Program-made: the position numbers and the translations under genes
The notes under the pieces: model-generated
What the model was told of the DNA's origin: nothing
What the model saw: the letters and a program-made list of their open reading frames with translations, nothing else
Databases searched by the model: none
Shown: positions 35,091 through 45,336 of the stretch, one piece after another
Layout: the number at the start of each line of letters is the position of its first letter
How positions within the stretch are numbered: the stretch's first letter is position 1
NCBI GenBank assembly: GCA_034440635.1
Contig: JAOTON010001820.1
Span: 891,001 to 955,000, forward strand
Direction: 5' to 3'
DNA: 64,000 bases
Origin: Lepas anatifera
Lineage: Eukaryota; Arthropoda; Thecostraca; Lepadidae

Positions 35091-36189
35091 AGAATAGGTT
35101 ACCTGAAACCAATAAAAATAGTGGATTCTACCAAAAAAACAGGCTAAGCTTCAGAAGATCTCATAGCCCAATTCAACGCTTCCAAACAAACCTTGAATCC
35201 ATGAACGGATCCGGGGTAAAGCGTAGAACTGTTCCTCACAACCGTATTTCGTCACCCTGAACCGTCTGCCCCCCCACTATGCTATTTAGCGTCTTCTGGT
35301 TCCCTAACGCTGCTGAAATATGACAACCTTTATGTCCGCATAGATCGTCTTTCTCAAAGTGCCCCTTCCCAACCTCGATCGAAAATCGTGAGCCCTAAAT
35401 CACTTCTCTGGAGAAATTAAGAACATCAGAGACTTTTATCGCTGACATCAGGCTGGGTTTGAATGCCCTGGATCATGTCTGCGTGGGTCAGTGCTTTCTG
35501 GAACACACTTGTGCTGTATAATGTGCACGGTGCGAATAGGACCCGGACCCACACTCAATGCGAATAGGACCCAGGGTTCCCTTGCTTTTCTTATCTGGAG
35601 TGAAAAACGCTGTGCTTGTTAATCGGCTTGGCAATGGGTGTTATAGGTGTAGTTAAACTCTTTATAAGTCATGTTTCCGTCATCTTTTGCTTTCTATCTT
35701 TTGTGTCGTTAAAAGTATGAAGAGGTTTTGCAATTGCTTGTGAGTGGGTGATACACCTACTTACCTTTTCCTTTACCTCACCCAATTCATGTGGTGACGA
35801 GACAAATCACAGGCCGTAAAAGTTCACTCGGTTGCGTGCAGCGGGTATTGCAGTGCAATGAGTCGCTCCCAGTCCGCCTCCGTCGGCCGCTTTTCACACG
35901 GGCCGGGTGTTGCAATGGCTGCCGCAGTTCTGCGGTCTCCAGGCCGGGCGGTGCGGGGCGGCTGGATTTCTGGACCGGCCCAGCCCTCTGTTCCGGCTGA
36001 CTCAGCCCGCGGGAGCGAGTCCAGCAGGTCACCTCGCTCAGCGGTCGGGTCTCCGGGCTCGTGGGTTCGCCTGCCGCCACTGCCTGCGACATCTGTTGTT
36101 CCCGGCCTCGTCACACATTCCTCTGACGTCGGTAACGCGAATGGCTGGTCAGGAAAGCCGCAGGAGTGTGGTCCGGCAGCGGCTCGGAA
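35091..36189. other. Stretch with GC-rich block before minisatellite
   Basis: About 35850-36180 is GC-rich with frames of about 110 codons on both strands and no recognised domain. Near 35540-35575 a GCGAATAGGACCC phrase is repeated twice. Confidence 0.45.
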
Positions 36190-37190
36190 CTGAGGCCGAC
36201 TGCCTGACAGTAGTTCGGGTCGGAACTGAGGCCTTCTGCCTGCGTAGTTTGAACGAGTCTGCCGGGTAGTAGTTCGGCTGGGAACTGACGCCTTCTTCCT
36301 GGCAGTAGTTCGGCTCGAAACTGAGTTCCGCAGCCTGGAAGTAGTTCGTGTCGGAACTGAGCTTCCGCTGCCTGACAGTAGTTCGTGTCGGAACTGAGTT
36401 CCGCTGCCTGATATGTCGGAACTGAGCCCGCTGCCTGGAAGTAGTTCGTGTCGGAACTGAGTTCCGCTGCCTGGAAGTAGTTCGTGTCGGAACTGAGTTC
36501 CGCTGCCTGGAAGTAGTTCGTTTCGGAACTGAGTTCCGCTGCCTGGAAGTAGTTCGGCTCGGAACTGAGTCCTTCTGCCTGGAAGTAGTTCGTGTCGGAA
36601 CTGAGGCCTTCTGCCTGGAAGTAGTTCGTGTCGGAACTGAGGCCTTCTGCCTGGAAGTAGTTCGTGTCGGAACTGAGGCCTTCTGCCTGGCAGCGGTTCG
36701 TGTCGGAACTGAGTTCCGCTGCCTGGAAGTAGTTCGTGTCGGAACTGAGGCCTTCTGCCTGGCAGCGGTTCGTGTCGGAACTGAGTTCCGCTGCCTGGAA
36801 GTAGTTCGTGTCGGAACTGAGTTCCGCTGCCTGGAAGTAGTTCGTGTCGGAACTGAGGTCCGCTGCCTGGAAGTAGTTCGTGTCGGAACTGAGCTCCGCT
36901 GCCTGGAAGTAGTTCGTGTCGGAACTGAGCTCCGCTGCCTGGAAGTAGTTCGTGTCGGAACTGAGTTCCGCTGCCTGGAAGTAGTTCGTGTCGGAACTGA
37001 GGTCCGCTGCCTGGAAGTAGTTTGTGTCGGAACTGAGTTCCGCTGCCTGGAAGTAGTTCGTGTCGGAACTGAGTTCCGCTGCCTGGAAGTAGTTCGTGTC
37101 GGAACTGAGGTCCGCTGCCTGGAAGTAGTTCGTGTCGGAACTGAGTTCCGCTGCCTGGAAGTAGTTCGTGTCGGAACTGAGGCCTGCAGC
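36190..37190. repeat. 36-bp minisatellite, about 28 copies
   Basis: Unit contains GTCGGAACTGAGTTCCGC and TGCCTGGAAGTAGTTC. The middle varies between GAGTTCCGC, GAGGCCTTC, GAGGTCCGC and GAGCTCCGC, giving visible subtypes, some locally homogenised. The period is 12 codons and three minus-strand frames lack stops, so 410- and 473-codon frames appear; simultaneous openness argues against coding. Confidence 0.95.
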
Positions 37191-37346
37191 TTAGCAGTGT
37201 ACCGTGTTGCGTTCTGCAGGATTTTCCCCACTGCCTGGTCGGCATTTTCCGGTGCTGACATGGCAGGAATCTGGCATGTAGGCAGACATTCCCAGTGCAT
37301 CGGGAGAACTCTCAGAACTTTACGAGTGGACTGAAGCAGGAGAGTC
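37191..37346. other. Junction between two minisatellites
   Basis: Short non-repetitive spacer with no recognised feature. Confidence 0.5.
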
Positions 37347-37680
37347 GTGCCCACCCGTCTGGTACCAGTATTCGCTATCATCTGTTGGGTAGGAATCCCG
37401 TTTGGTACCAGTATTCGCTATCATCCAATCCCGTTTGGTACCAGTGTTCGCTATCATCTGTTGGGTGGAATCCCGTTTGGTACCAGTATTTATCATCAAT
37501 CCCGTTTGGTACCAGTATTCGCTATCATCCAATTCCATTTGGTACCAGTATTCGCTATCATCTGTTGGGTAGGAATCCGTCGGTACCAGTATTCGCTATC
37601 ATCTGTTGTGGAATCCGTCGGTACCAGTATTCGCTATCATCTGTTGGGTAGGAATCCCGTCTGGTACCAGTAATCTCTAT
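37347..37680. repeat. GGTACCAGTATTCGCTATCA minisatellite with variable spacers
   Basis: About nine copies of a constant core (GGTACCAGTATTCGCTATCA) separated by spacers of about 10-25 bp derived from TGTTGGGTAGGAATCCCGTTT-like sequence with deletions. The alternation of long and short spacers gives an irregular period. Confidence 0.9.
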
Positions 37681-39018
37681 CATATGTTGGGAAGGAATTA
37701 GTGGCGGGGACAAGGGGACAACAACCTCAAATCATATTTCATGCGAATCGCTAGTTTTAACCCATATATGCCGAAGTTTTCCACTGGTAGTTTTCGTTTT
37801 AATGTTTATGTGGAAATTCATATTGACGAAAATAACGTGAAAACCAATTAAACTGCAAATCCGTCACAAAGCAAGCGGGCTACACACCTGAGTCACACAT
37901 GACGCAACTTTCAAGAACAGGAAAAATGATTTCTTGGCTGATCTACTCGCGGTTGACATAAGAACTTTGTGAAGCTGGGCATTATTGATGCATTGTTGCC
38001 CGCCCGTTAGGTCGTTACGCAGGAGAATGTCTCAAAGAAGAGTACTGGCCTGAACATTTCCAGCAGACACTGAGGTGTGTTATCCGCGATGCAGACCATC
38101 ACTGCGCCCAACGCGATGCACATTTTGAACATATCAATAGCAAGAACAGTCATTCTAAATCAGAAACAGCACCTCGTTGGCCAGCTGAATGCTCCTTAAA
38201 TATAGATCATCTTGCCTGTTATTTTGGCACACCAGATCTGCCATCCGATCGCAGTACACTTATACAGTGCACTTTTACTCCTGAAGACGCTCGGCGCGCC
38301 AATCGTCAGTTCAATACTCACTTGATTCAGCACTCACTGTGATTTGCTCTGATAGAAAAGTGTGTGAGGATTTTAGTGCCGTACCTATTCACGCATTATC
38401 GTTCAGTGAGGAGAAATAGTCAGGATGATATTGAGTCATTCATGACCCAACCGGCACTTGCAGCGGCTGGGTTAAGTTGTTGCATGGTACAAATAGAACT
38501 GGTATTTCCTTTGGAACGTTTCTGCGTTTATGCCTGTTTTGCCTCCATACCTGGCATGGGAGGTACCATACCTACTGCAGGAAACCTATTACGGCGCCTG
38601 CTACAGGAAATGCCAAGAGCTGTTTCGATCCTACGATTTTTTTCTCGTTCACACTTCTATAAGTGCACATGCGAAAGACCGAATTTTGACATTTAGGCAT
38701 CAGATGTTGTTATTGGCCGTGAGACCATGCAGCATGGATTTACACAGGATACCGGTCCAGGCCACGAAAATCCCTTATTCCTTCCCTCAGCGCGGGGTCT
38801 TCCGTAGTCATTCTGCTAAGGAGCTAATTAGTACCCGCGAGAGTGCGGTGCCTCGTCACTTTGAAGGTATTGTGCCGTTTCATTTGGCGTAATACCCACT
38901 TGGTGTTGATTGCAGCGTTGTTTTTAGTATACCGTCTGTTCATGTATTTAGTCGTTTGACTTATATGGAAATACAATGTGTAAACGACTTTAAAGACAGT
39001 CATTCGCTACTTGAATCG

Positions 39019-39019
<1 letters not shown>
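37681..39019. other. Stretch with one long ATG-less frame
   Basis: Apart from the frame at 37989-38339, plus-strand frames of 61-120 codons occur at 38364-38892 but match no family I know. No repeats seen. Confidence 0.4.
37989..38339 (+). CDS. Unidentified 117-codon open frame lacking an ATG start
   Basis: Open from a TGA at 37986 to a TGA at 38340 with normal amino-acid composition (for example LKEEYWPEHFQQTL and LACYFGTPDLPSDR). It has no ATG near its start and no domain I recognise. It could be an internal exon or a fossil coding fragment, or simply chance. Listed because it lies outside any GC-rich block or repeat. Confidence 0.15.

Positions 39020-39083
<64 letters not shown>
39020..39083. 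repeat. (AT)n microsatellite
   Basis: About 64 bp of alternating A and T. Unlike the tracts at 22131 and 25484 it is not next to the TTCGCGAA palindrome array. Confidence 0.95.
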
Positions 39084-39088
<5 letters not shown>

Positions 39089-39409
39089 AAAATGCATGTA
39101 AACAAGCACAATCACAGAGCAGTGAACGATACAAAAAAGTTACTGTTTGCAGTAGCATTGTTTCCCTTAGTGTGTAAGAGGCACGGACGCACGTGGTAGG
39201 CCACGGGCTACGTATCAGAGTGCCGGATAGCCGCCGTGGTGACCTGGTGACCGTGGTGAAACATTCAAACCCTGATGCTGAGCGTCCACCCCTCCCACTG
39301 ACGCAGCCAGGTACTCATCAAAGGGGGAGGTAGTGAGGCGGCCTGCAGGCCAGCTGTAAAGAACCCGAGCAATCGAGGCACGAGAACGGTCGACCGGAGG
39401 GGTATGACC
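39084..39409. other. Stretch with no recognisable feature
   Basis: Spacer between an (AT)n tract and a minisatellite. No frame longer than 65 codons. Confidence 0.5.
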
Positions 39410-40300
39410 CATGGCTACGCCACTGAAGCTGTCCCACCCCTGGGACTGCAGTCTGGCTACGCCACTGAAGCTGCTACCCCTGGGAATAGTCTGGCTGCGC
39501 CATTGAAGGTGCCCCCCCTGGGACTAGTCTGGCTACGCTACTGAAGCTGCCCCACCCCTGGGACTAGTCTGGCTGCGCCACTGAAGCTGCTCCCCCTGGA
39601 ACTAGTCTGGTGTGGCTACGCCACCGAAGCTGTCCCACCCCTGGGACTGTAGTCTGGCTACGATACTGAAGCTGTCCCACCCCTGGGACTGTAGTTTGGT
39701 GATGACACCGAAGCTGCTCCCCCCTGGGACTGCAGTCTGCTTACGCCACTGAAGCTGCCCCACCCTTGGGACTAGTCTGGCTGCGCCTCTGAAGCTGCCC
39801 CCCCTTGGGACTAGCCTGGCTGCGCCTCTGAAGCTGCCCCCCCCTGGGACTAGCCTGGCTGCGCCACTGAAGCTGTTTCCCCCTGGGACTAGTCTGGCTG
39901 CGCCACTGAAGCTGTTCCCCCTGGGACTAGTCTGGCTGCGCCTCTGAAGCTGCCCCACCCCTGAGACTAGTCTGGCTGCGCCACTGAAGCTGCTTCTCCC
40001 TGGGACTAGTCTGGCTGCGCCTCTGAAGCTGTCCCCCCCCCCTGGGACTAGTCTGGCTACGCCACTGAAGCTGTCCCCTCCAGGGACTAGTCTGGCTACG
40101 CCACTGAGCTGTCCCCCCCTGGGACTGTAGTCTGGCTGCGCCACTGAAGCTGTTCCCCCCTGGGACTGTAGTCTGGCTACGCTACTGAAGCTGTCCCACC
40201 CCTGTGACTGTAGTCTGGCTGCGCCACTGAGCTGTCCCACCCCTGGGACTAGTCTGGCTGCGCCTCTGAAGCTGCCCCACCCCTGGGACTGTAGTCTGAA
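39410..40300. repeat. About 39-bp minisatellite with variable C-runs, about 22 copies
   Basis: Unit contains CTGGCTGCGCCACTGAAG, then CTG, a C-run of 4 to 10, then TGGGACTAGT. Length variation of the C-run shifts frames between copies, so the 320-codon minus-strand frame is not a stable protein. Confidence 0.95.
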
Positions 40301-43300
40301 GTGGCTGAACCGTGCGACCTGTCCAGTGGTCCAGGGAGCTGTATGTGCCGTTTGAGGGGCGGCTGTGTCTGCAGCCTCCGCGCCGCTGATGAATGGTGCG
40401 GATGGCGGCTTGGCTGGGTGATGCGACCTCCGCGCGATTATCATGTAAAACGGCGTAGGGGAGCGCTGCTGAGCCAGGGGACCAGGTAGCTGACGCCAAA
40501 TGCCAGCCTGAGCTGGTGAAGCTAGGTGTAGATGGAGGCCCTCTGGTTTAGGAGGAGACGTCACTGCGAGGTCTCAGCTCCAGAACGTGTTAGACTCCTG
40601 GGGGTAATTCGTTAGACTGTAAGGACCAGTTCGGAATTTTCCACTCAGAAATGATACTCACATGCAGATGTCTTCCCCGAAAAATGTTTAGTGGCGATCG
40701 AACCCGACTTAAGTTATTCCAGAATTTCATACCAGTCACAAGATAGATGAAATCACACCAGACAGACAGCACCCTCAAATCAAAATAGATACAATCAAGT
40801 ATCTACAGAGGTTAAGAGGTTTCAAGTCTTGGAATGTTTATTACACCAGTGCTGTCCATTACTGGGCGTGGGTACGTTGGATCGACTCCCACAGCCTTCA
40901 GCGAGCCTTGAGAAGGGCCGTGTGAGCCTGGTTGCGCGGTCTGGTCCGTTCTGGTTCAGGTGCTCCCGTCTCCTTGGCAGCGGCGATGGTCAGTCTGGAG
41001 AGAGATAGAGGGGGGGAGGGAGAGAGAGAGGAGTGGAGAGGAAGGAAGAGCCATCAGCAAGGAAGAGGCGAAAAGAGACAAAGCCGTTATTACCTTTGTT
41101 TTGGACGGCCCAGTTTAACCTCACATTTTCCCCACTCACTCTGAACGAGCAGGTTCATGGAGGCTGTTGCTGTTGTTGAGCCTCGGTGGTCTGTCCTTGC
41201 GTCGCTTACTCCTGTCCGCCGTCATCTGCTGTGAGTCAGGTCCTCTGTCTGGCTGCAGCAGCTGTCTGCCGCTCCCGTCCTCTCGCACTGCGCCGCTCTC
41301 GTCTCCCCGCGCCGTGTTTGCCTCGTCTGCCGCACATGCGTCGCAAAAAGGCAATCGCCAATTATGGCACCGTAGACCTTTTGGAGGGAAGCAATTAAGG
41401 GCTACCGGTGCTCATTACAGGCGAGCTGAAAACAGCCGCCACGGGCGCCAACTCCCCTGCGGTAGCCGGAACACGGGGATAACTCCTGTTGGCTGTCAGC
41501 CAAAAACGGCTCATTTATTTGAACTGGGAGCGTGCCGGCACTGCCGTTCTGCTGGTGTTACCAATAAAGGCTTATAGGGCTAAGCCGGCGGCCTCCCTCG
41601 ATACTAAGTACATTTCAGTGTCCGAATCAAGGATTAGGGGGGCGTGAAAAGCACGAAATAAGACCAACTGTGCGTGGTCAACACGCCTGTTCGGTGGAAT
41701 ATTTTGCTGAACAGGAGTCGAGAACAAGGCCCAGTACTTCAACCAGCAAGCGTGTTTAAGTGTCAGTCAGAAAATATTGAGCTCTGAGATATGTCCCGTT
41801 AAAATACTTTGCTAGCTTAGACCAATGGGGGGACAAATTAATATTCTCTCCTATCAGCGAAACATTCCGTCTTTTGTCTTGTATGACGATTGACCAGGAT
41901 GCCAATTAACATGGCTTCAAAGGCTGGCTCTCCCTCACCCTTTCTCATTCTCTCTGTCTCCGTGCCTTTCTCTTCTTTACCTGTGAAAATGATGGCTTGT
42001 TTTAGAGGATGAGTTCCTGGAATGGCCTTTTGAATTGGCCCACAGGTTGGAATTTGGAAAAGCTCGTTATACCCGTCCAAAGGCAAATGAACCGGCGGGT
42101 GAACGTGAGGCAGACGTTCACATGTCCCAATGTTAAATACTTTTACCCATTAGTCATATAACGTATTGGAGACGAACCTAAGAATACCGTTTGGCTCCAC
42201 AAATGCCAAGACCGTCCGATGTTTTATGGGACTGCTCCCTGCAGCGGCTTAGGTGTGGGCAGGGGAGAGTTAGTGTTCGGGCTAAACATGCGAACCGTAT
42301 GGAAAACCTGGCGACTGGAACTGTCGTTAGAACAGCCCCGTCCGGTTCGCCCGAGGTGCGTGGCCGATTCCCTTGTCCCCTCGAACCGTAGGTGGAAAAA
42401 ATAACAGTTTCTGGAGAGTCCCACGCTGCGCAAATTACGCGGGAGATTATTACCCCGCTGGGAGGGCACAATTCGCCTGGACGTTTCCGAAATCCTCCGT
42501 TGTTCAACATTCTCCTTTTTCCTCAGTCAAACAGGTAATGAGCGGATTTGTATAAGTCCTCCATGCCGCTCCCCTCCTGGGAGTCGTGGCCCGGATCCAG
42601 GGGTGGTCCTTGAGCGGGGTATGGCTTAGGGGCTCTGCGTCTTAGCAGCTGGCGGGGGTCCTTCGATACCACCGGGGGTGTGGTGGGGGAGGAGGGGGCA
42701 GCTGGTCAGCCAGCAGAGGGGGCGTAGGCTGCAGACGGCGCGCTAACCAACATCTGTCCTCTCTCTTATACGCTGTCTTGGTGGACGGAGAGAACGTCCC
42801 GAGGTTTGCTATCGGCAAATAGTCAGTGGCGGTTCATTATGTGAGGGACTGAGGCTAGACTGCACGAGGAGTTTCAACTCTCAGTTACATTAACGACACA
42901 TGCCAATAATTGTATCGAACTGAAATTGATTAAATTGTGTAGCTTTGTATCCGGCCTAAAAATAAGATTCCAAGCATGTCATAACAATACATCAGATTGC
43001 ACCTTTGCCCGTCCACTTGATTTACTCATATCAATATGTTGAAACAGTCCATACATAGTTGAGCATAGTTGAACCACAGCCGCAAAGATCTCCCCTCCCA
43101 CCAACAGGAAGCCAAAAGCCGAAGGCCCTACCATTTGCGTGGAGTCGCTGCCGTGGAGATGCCTGCCCCAAACTGATTCTAATCCTTGGGATGATATTAA
43201 TATAAAAGGACCGGGGAAAGGCAACTAGCCGGGCCGGGGCTGGGGCAGGGTGCCTAATCCAGCCTCTGGGCGCGCTCGGTCCCGCGACCCAGGCACGCGC

Positions 43301-43705
43301 TGGCTGCAGCGCCACCCACACCCCTCTGACGCTGATACTGGCCTCGTTTACATCAGCGGCGGTACTGACCAGCCCAGCTGGCTGGCCAACATACATATAG
43401 CTGGGGTCGATTTGGGGGGGCAAGCCAAAATATTGGACTTCAGCACGAATAGCTTTCATAGCTTTCGTTTTCTTTGGGGCTCAACTTTCATTCATTTAGA
43501 ACACCAAATCTTTAAACCAAACTCCTCATGGTGATAGGCGCCCGCTGCTTTGTCTGCCAATGGTGCCACACCTCATTTACGACAAATTTGGAGTCAAGAT
43601 TCTGACAAGATTGAAAGCATACAAAATATAATCCCAGAGGAATGAAAATGTTACCCAATTGCGTCGAGTTGTCATTATTTCTGCGAGCTATCCTGGAGTT
43701 GGTGT
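40301..43705. other. Stretch with no recognised gene
   Basis: Contains a purine-rich (GAGAGAGG) tract at about 40997-41050, a GC-rich block at about 41190-41350 and CAGTGGCGGTTCATTATG at 42826, which resembles a hAT-type end but has no visible partner. Frames up to 142 codons match no family I know. Confidence 0.4.
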
Positions 43706-43713
43706 ATCGTTAG

Positions 43714-44041
43714 CAGGGGCGGACGCAGACCCGAGTTTTGGGGGCCAAACCCATGTCAGCCTCTCCTGGGGGTGGGAGCGAATATTTTTTTGCTCTACAG
43801 ACCTAGTGTAAACACCATTTTTCAGTGCTCGACAGACCTAGTATAAGCCTACCTCTCCAAGTGCATGATCGCTCTCCGGGGGGGAGGTGGAAGCGAATAT
43901 TTTTTTGCTCTACAGACCTAGTGTAAACACCTTTTTACAAAAATTTCCCGGCGTTTGGGGGGGATCAAAAGATAGTTTGCCCCCTCCAGCGCTTGTGGGG
44001 GCCATGGCCGGAATGGCCTCCCCCGCCTGCGTCCGCCAATG
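43714..44041 (+). mobile_element. 328-bp hAT-type MITE with perfect TSD
   Basis: Same family and orientation as 29750-30067. Terminal repeats CAGGGGCGGACGCAG and (reversed) CATTGGCGGACGCAG. ATCGTTAG is duplicated exactly at 43706-43713 and 44042-44049. Internal ACAGACCTAGTGTAAACAC repeats are present. Confidence 0.9.
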
Positions 44042-44049
44042 ATCGTTAG

Positions 44050-45336
44050 ACCACACAGGGATATTTGGAGCGGTTCTAGGCCGGCCTTGGTCGCTGGCGG
44101 CATCCTCGTGCTGTTTGTTGTGAATCGTCGGCTGCTGAAGATGGAACGTCTGCGTCCTCGCGCCGGGCTCGACAGAGCCGGTGGATACGTTACACTCGGA
44201 GGCCGGTCCCTTCCGCCCAGACATCGACACCGCACCCGGGTGTGGCTGGCAATCACACAACTCGAACCTCTGGCTTATGAAATAAGGATACATATGGGAT
44301 CAAATCAAATTTTTACGTTTTATATTTATCGGTACACCCATTGTGGTTGCAGTTACGACATACCTATATTGTTTCCATCATGTGAGTATCGTGCCTAGTA
44401 GAAGGTTATTTCCCCCTCCCCCGTGCTGTAGTTTCACATACCTGTCACGTGCAGATCAGTTTGCTTAGTTACAGGGAAAGGACGTGTTCTTGGTGCTCTT
44501 AAAGTTGATAAAGGTACTCCTGTTCTAATTCAAAACCAGCCAAGATATTATACTAGTGCATGGTGCATTCCAGGCGCGGATCCAGGATTTAGATGGGGGC
44601 GCCTTTGTTCTGGGGGGGCGCACTAATCGCGTGTTGGTACTTTGAGCCGGACGCGCCAGGCTGGCCCTTGGGAGGGCGGGCACTTTTTTGTAGCCGTAAC
44701 TTTGAAAATATATCGAAGCTAGGCAATACGTGTAATGTATTCCACCCAATTTTTGGCATACCATAACTTGTTCCGAAAGAATAGCGTAGCACAGTGTTAT
44801 GTTCGTGAGCTGAATTTTAATACAGCACTGCTGTCAGATAATCAGCTGCCCTCCTTTCTAGTAAAGCAGAGACTCAATATGGATTATGGTATCGCCGGAA
44901 ATGGTCGACGACGGGACAAATGAAGAGCCGACTGGTGTGTATTCACGCTCATCGTCATACACGTGTCAATAATAAAACAGAAAAAACTACACTCAAACCT
45001 TTGACCCGCAAGAATAAAACAAATACTAAGTCCCAGTCAATCCGTTAACTAAGTGATGAAAAATATCACAACGTAAATCGATAGCAACATATAGTATGTA
45101 ACTAGCCGAAATGCGCTTCCTCTAACCTCCGTTTTCGCTAACATCTACAAGAAAATGATCAAAACTATTGACAAATGCATCCATGCTTTCGATGCCATGA
45201 CTCGGAATAAAAAAGTAGGATGGGGTTCTCATGATCACGACCCGTGGGAAGCTGGCCGTATCCACCTTGTCTCTTTGCCGCCAATCCCAGCGGTGCACTG
45301 GCTGCCGTTATCCGGCCACACAGCGGCCCGTCCAGT
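44050..45336. other. Stretch with one MITE fragment
   Basis: 44571-44700 starts CAGGCGCGGATCCAGG, related to the repeat at 22790-23067 but without an opposite end. The remainder shows no gene or repeat. Confidence 0.45.
44571..44700 (+). mobile_element. Fragment of GGCGGATCC-type MITE-like repeat
   Basis: CAGGCGCGGATCCAGGATTT followed by a GGGGGCGC-rich segment, like the reverse complement of the right end of 22790-23067. The other terminus is absent. Confidence 0.45.

Noticed and set aside
35824..37381. Minus-strand frames of 473 and 410 codons
   Set aside because: Both lie in the 36-bp minisatellite, where three minus-strand frames lack stops at once; no start context, domain or flanking coding sequence.
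39602..40564. 320-codon minus-strand frame
   Set aside because: Runs through the C-run-variable minisatellite; the frame shifts between copies and has no domain.
42826..42850. hAT-type end CAGTGGCGGTTC
   Set aside because: No complementary end or 8-bp TSD found downstream.
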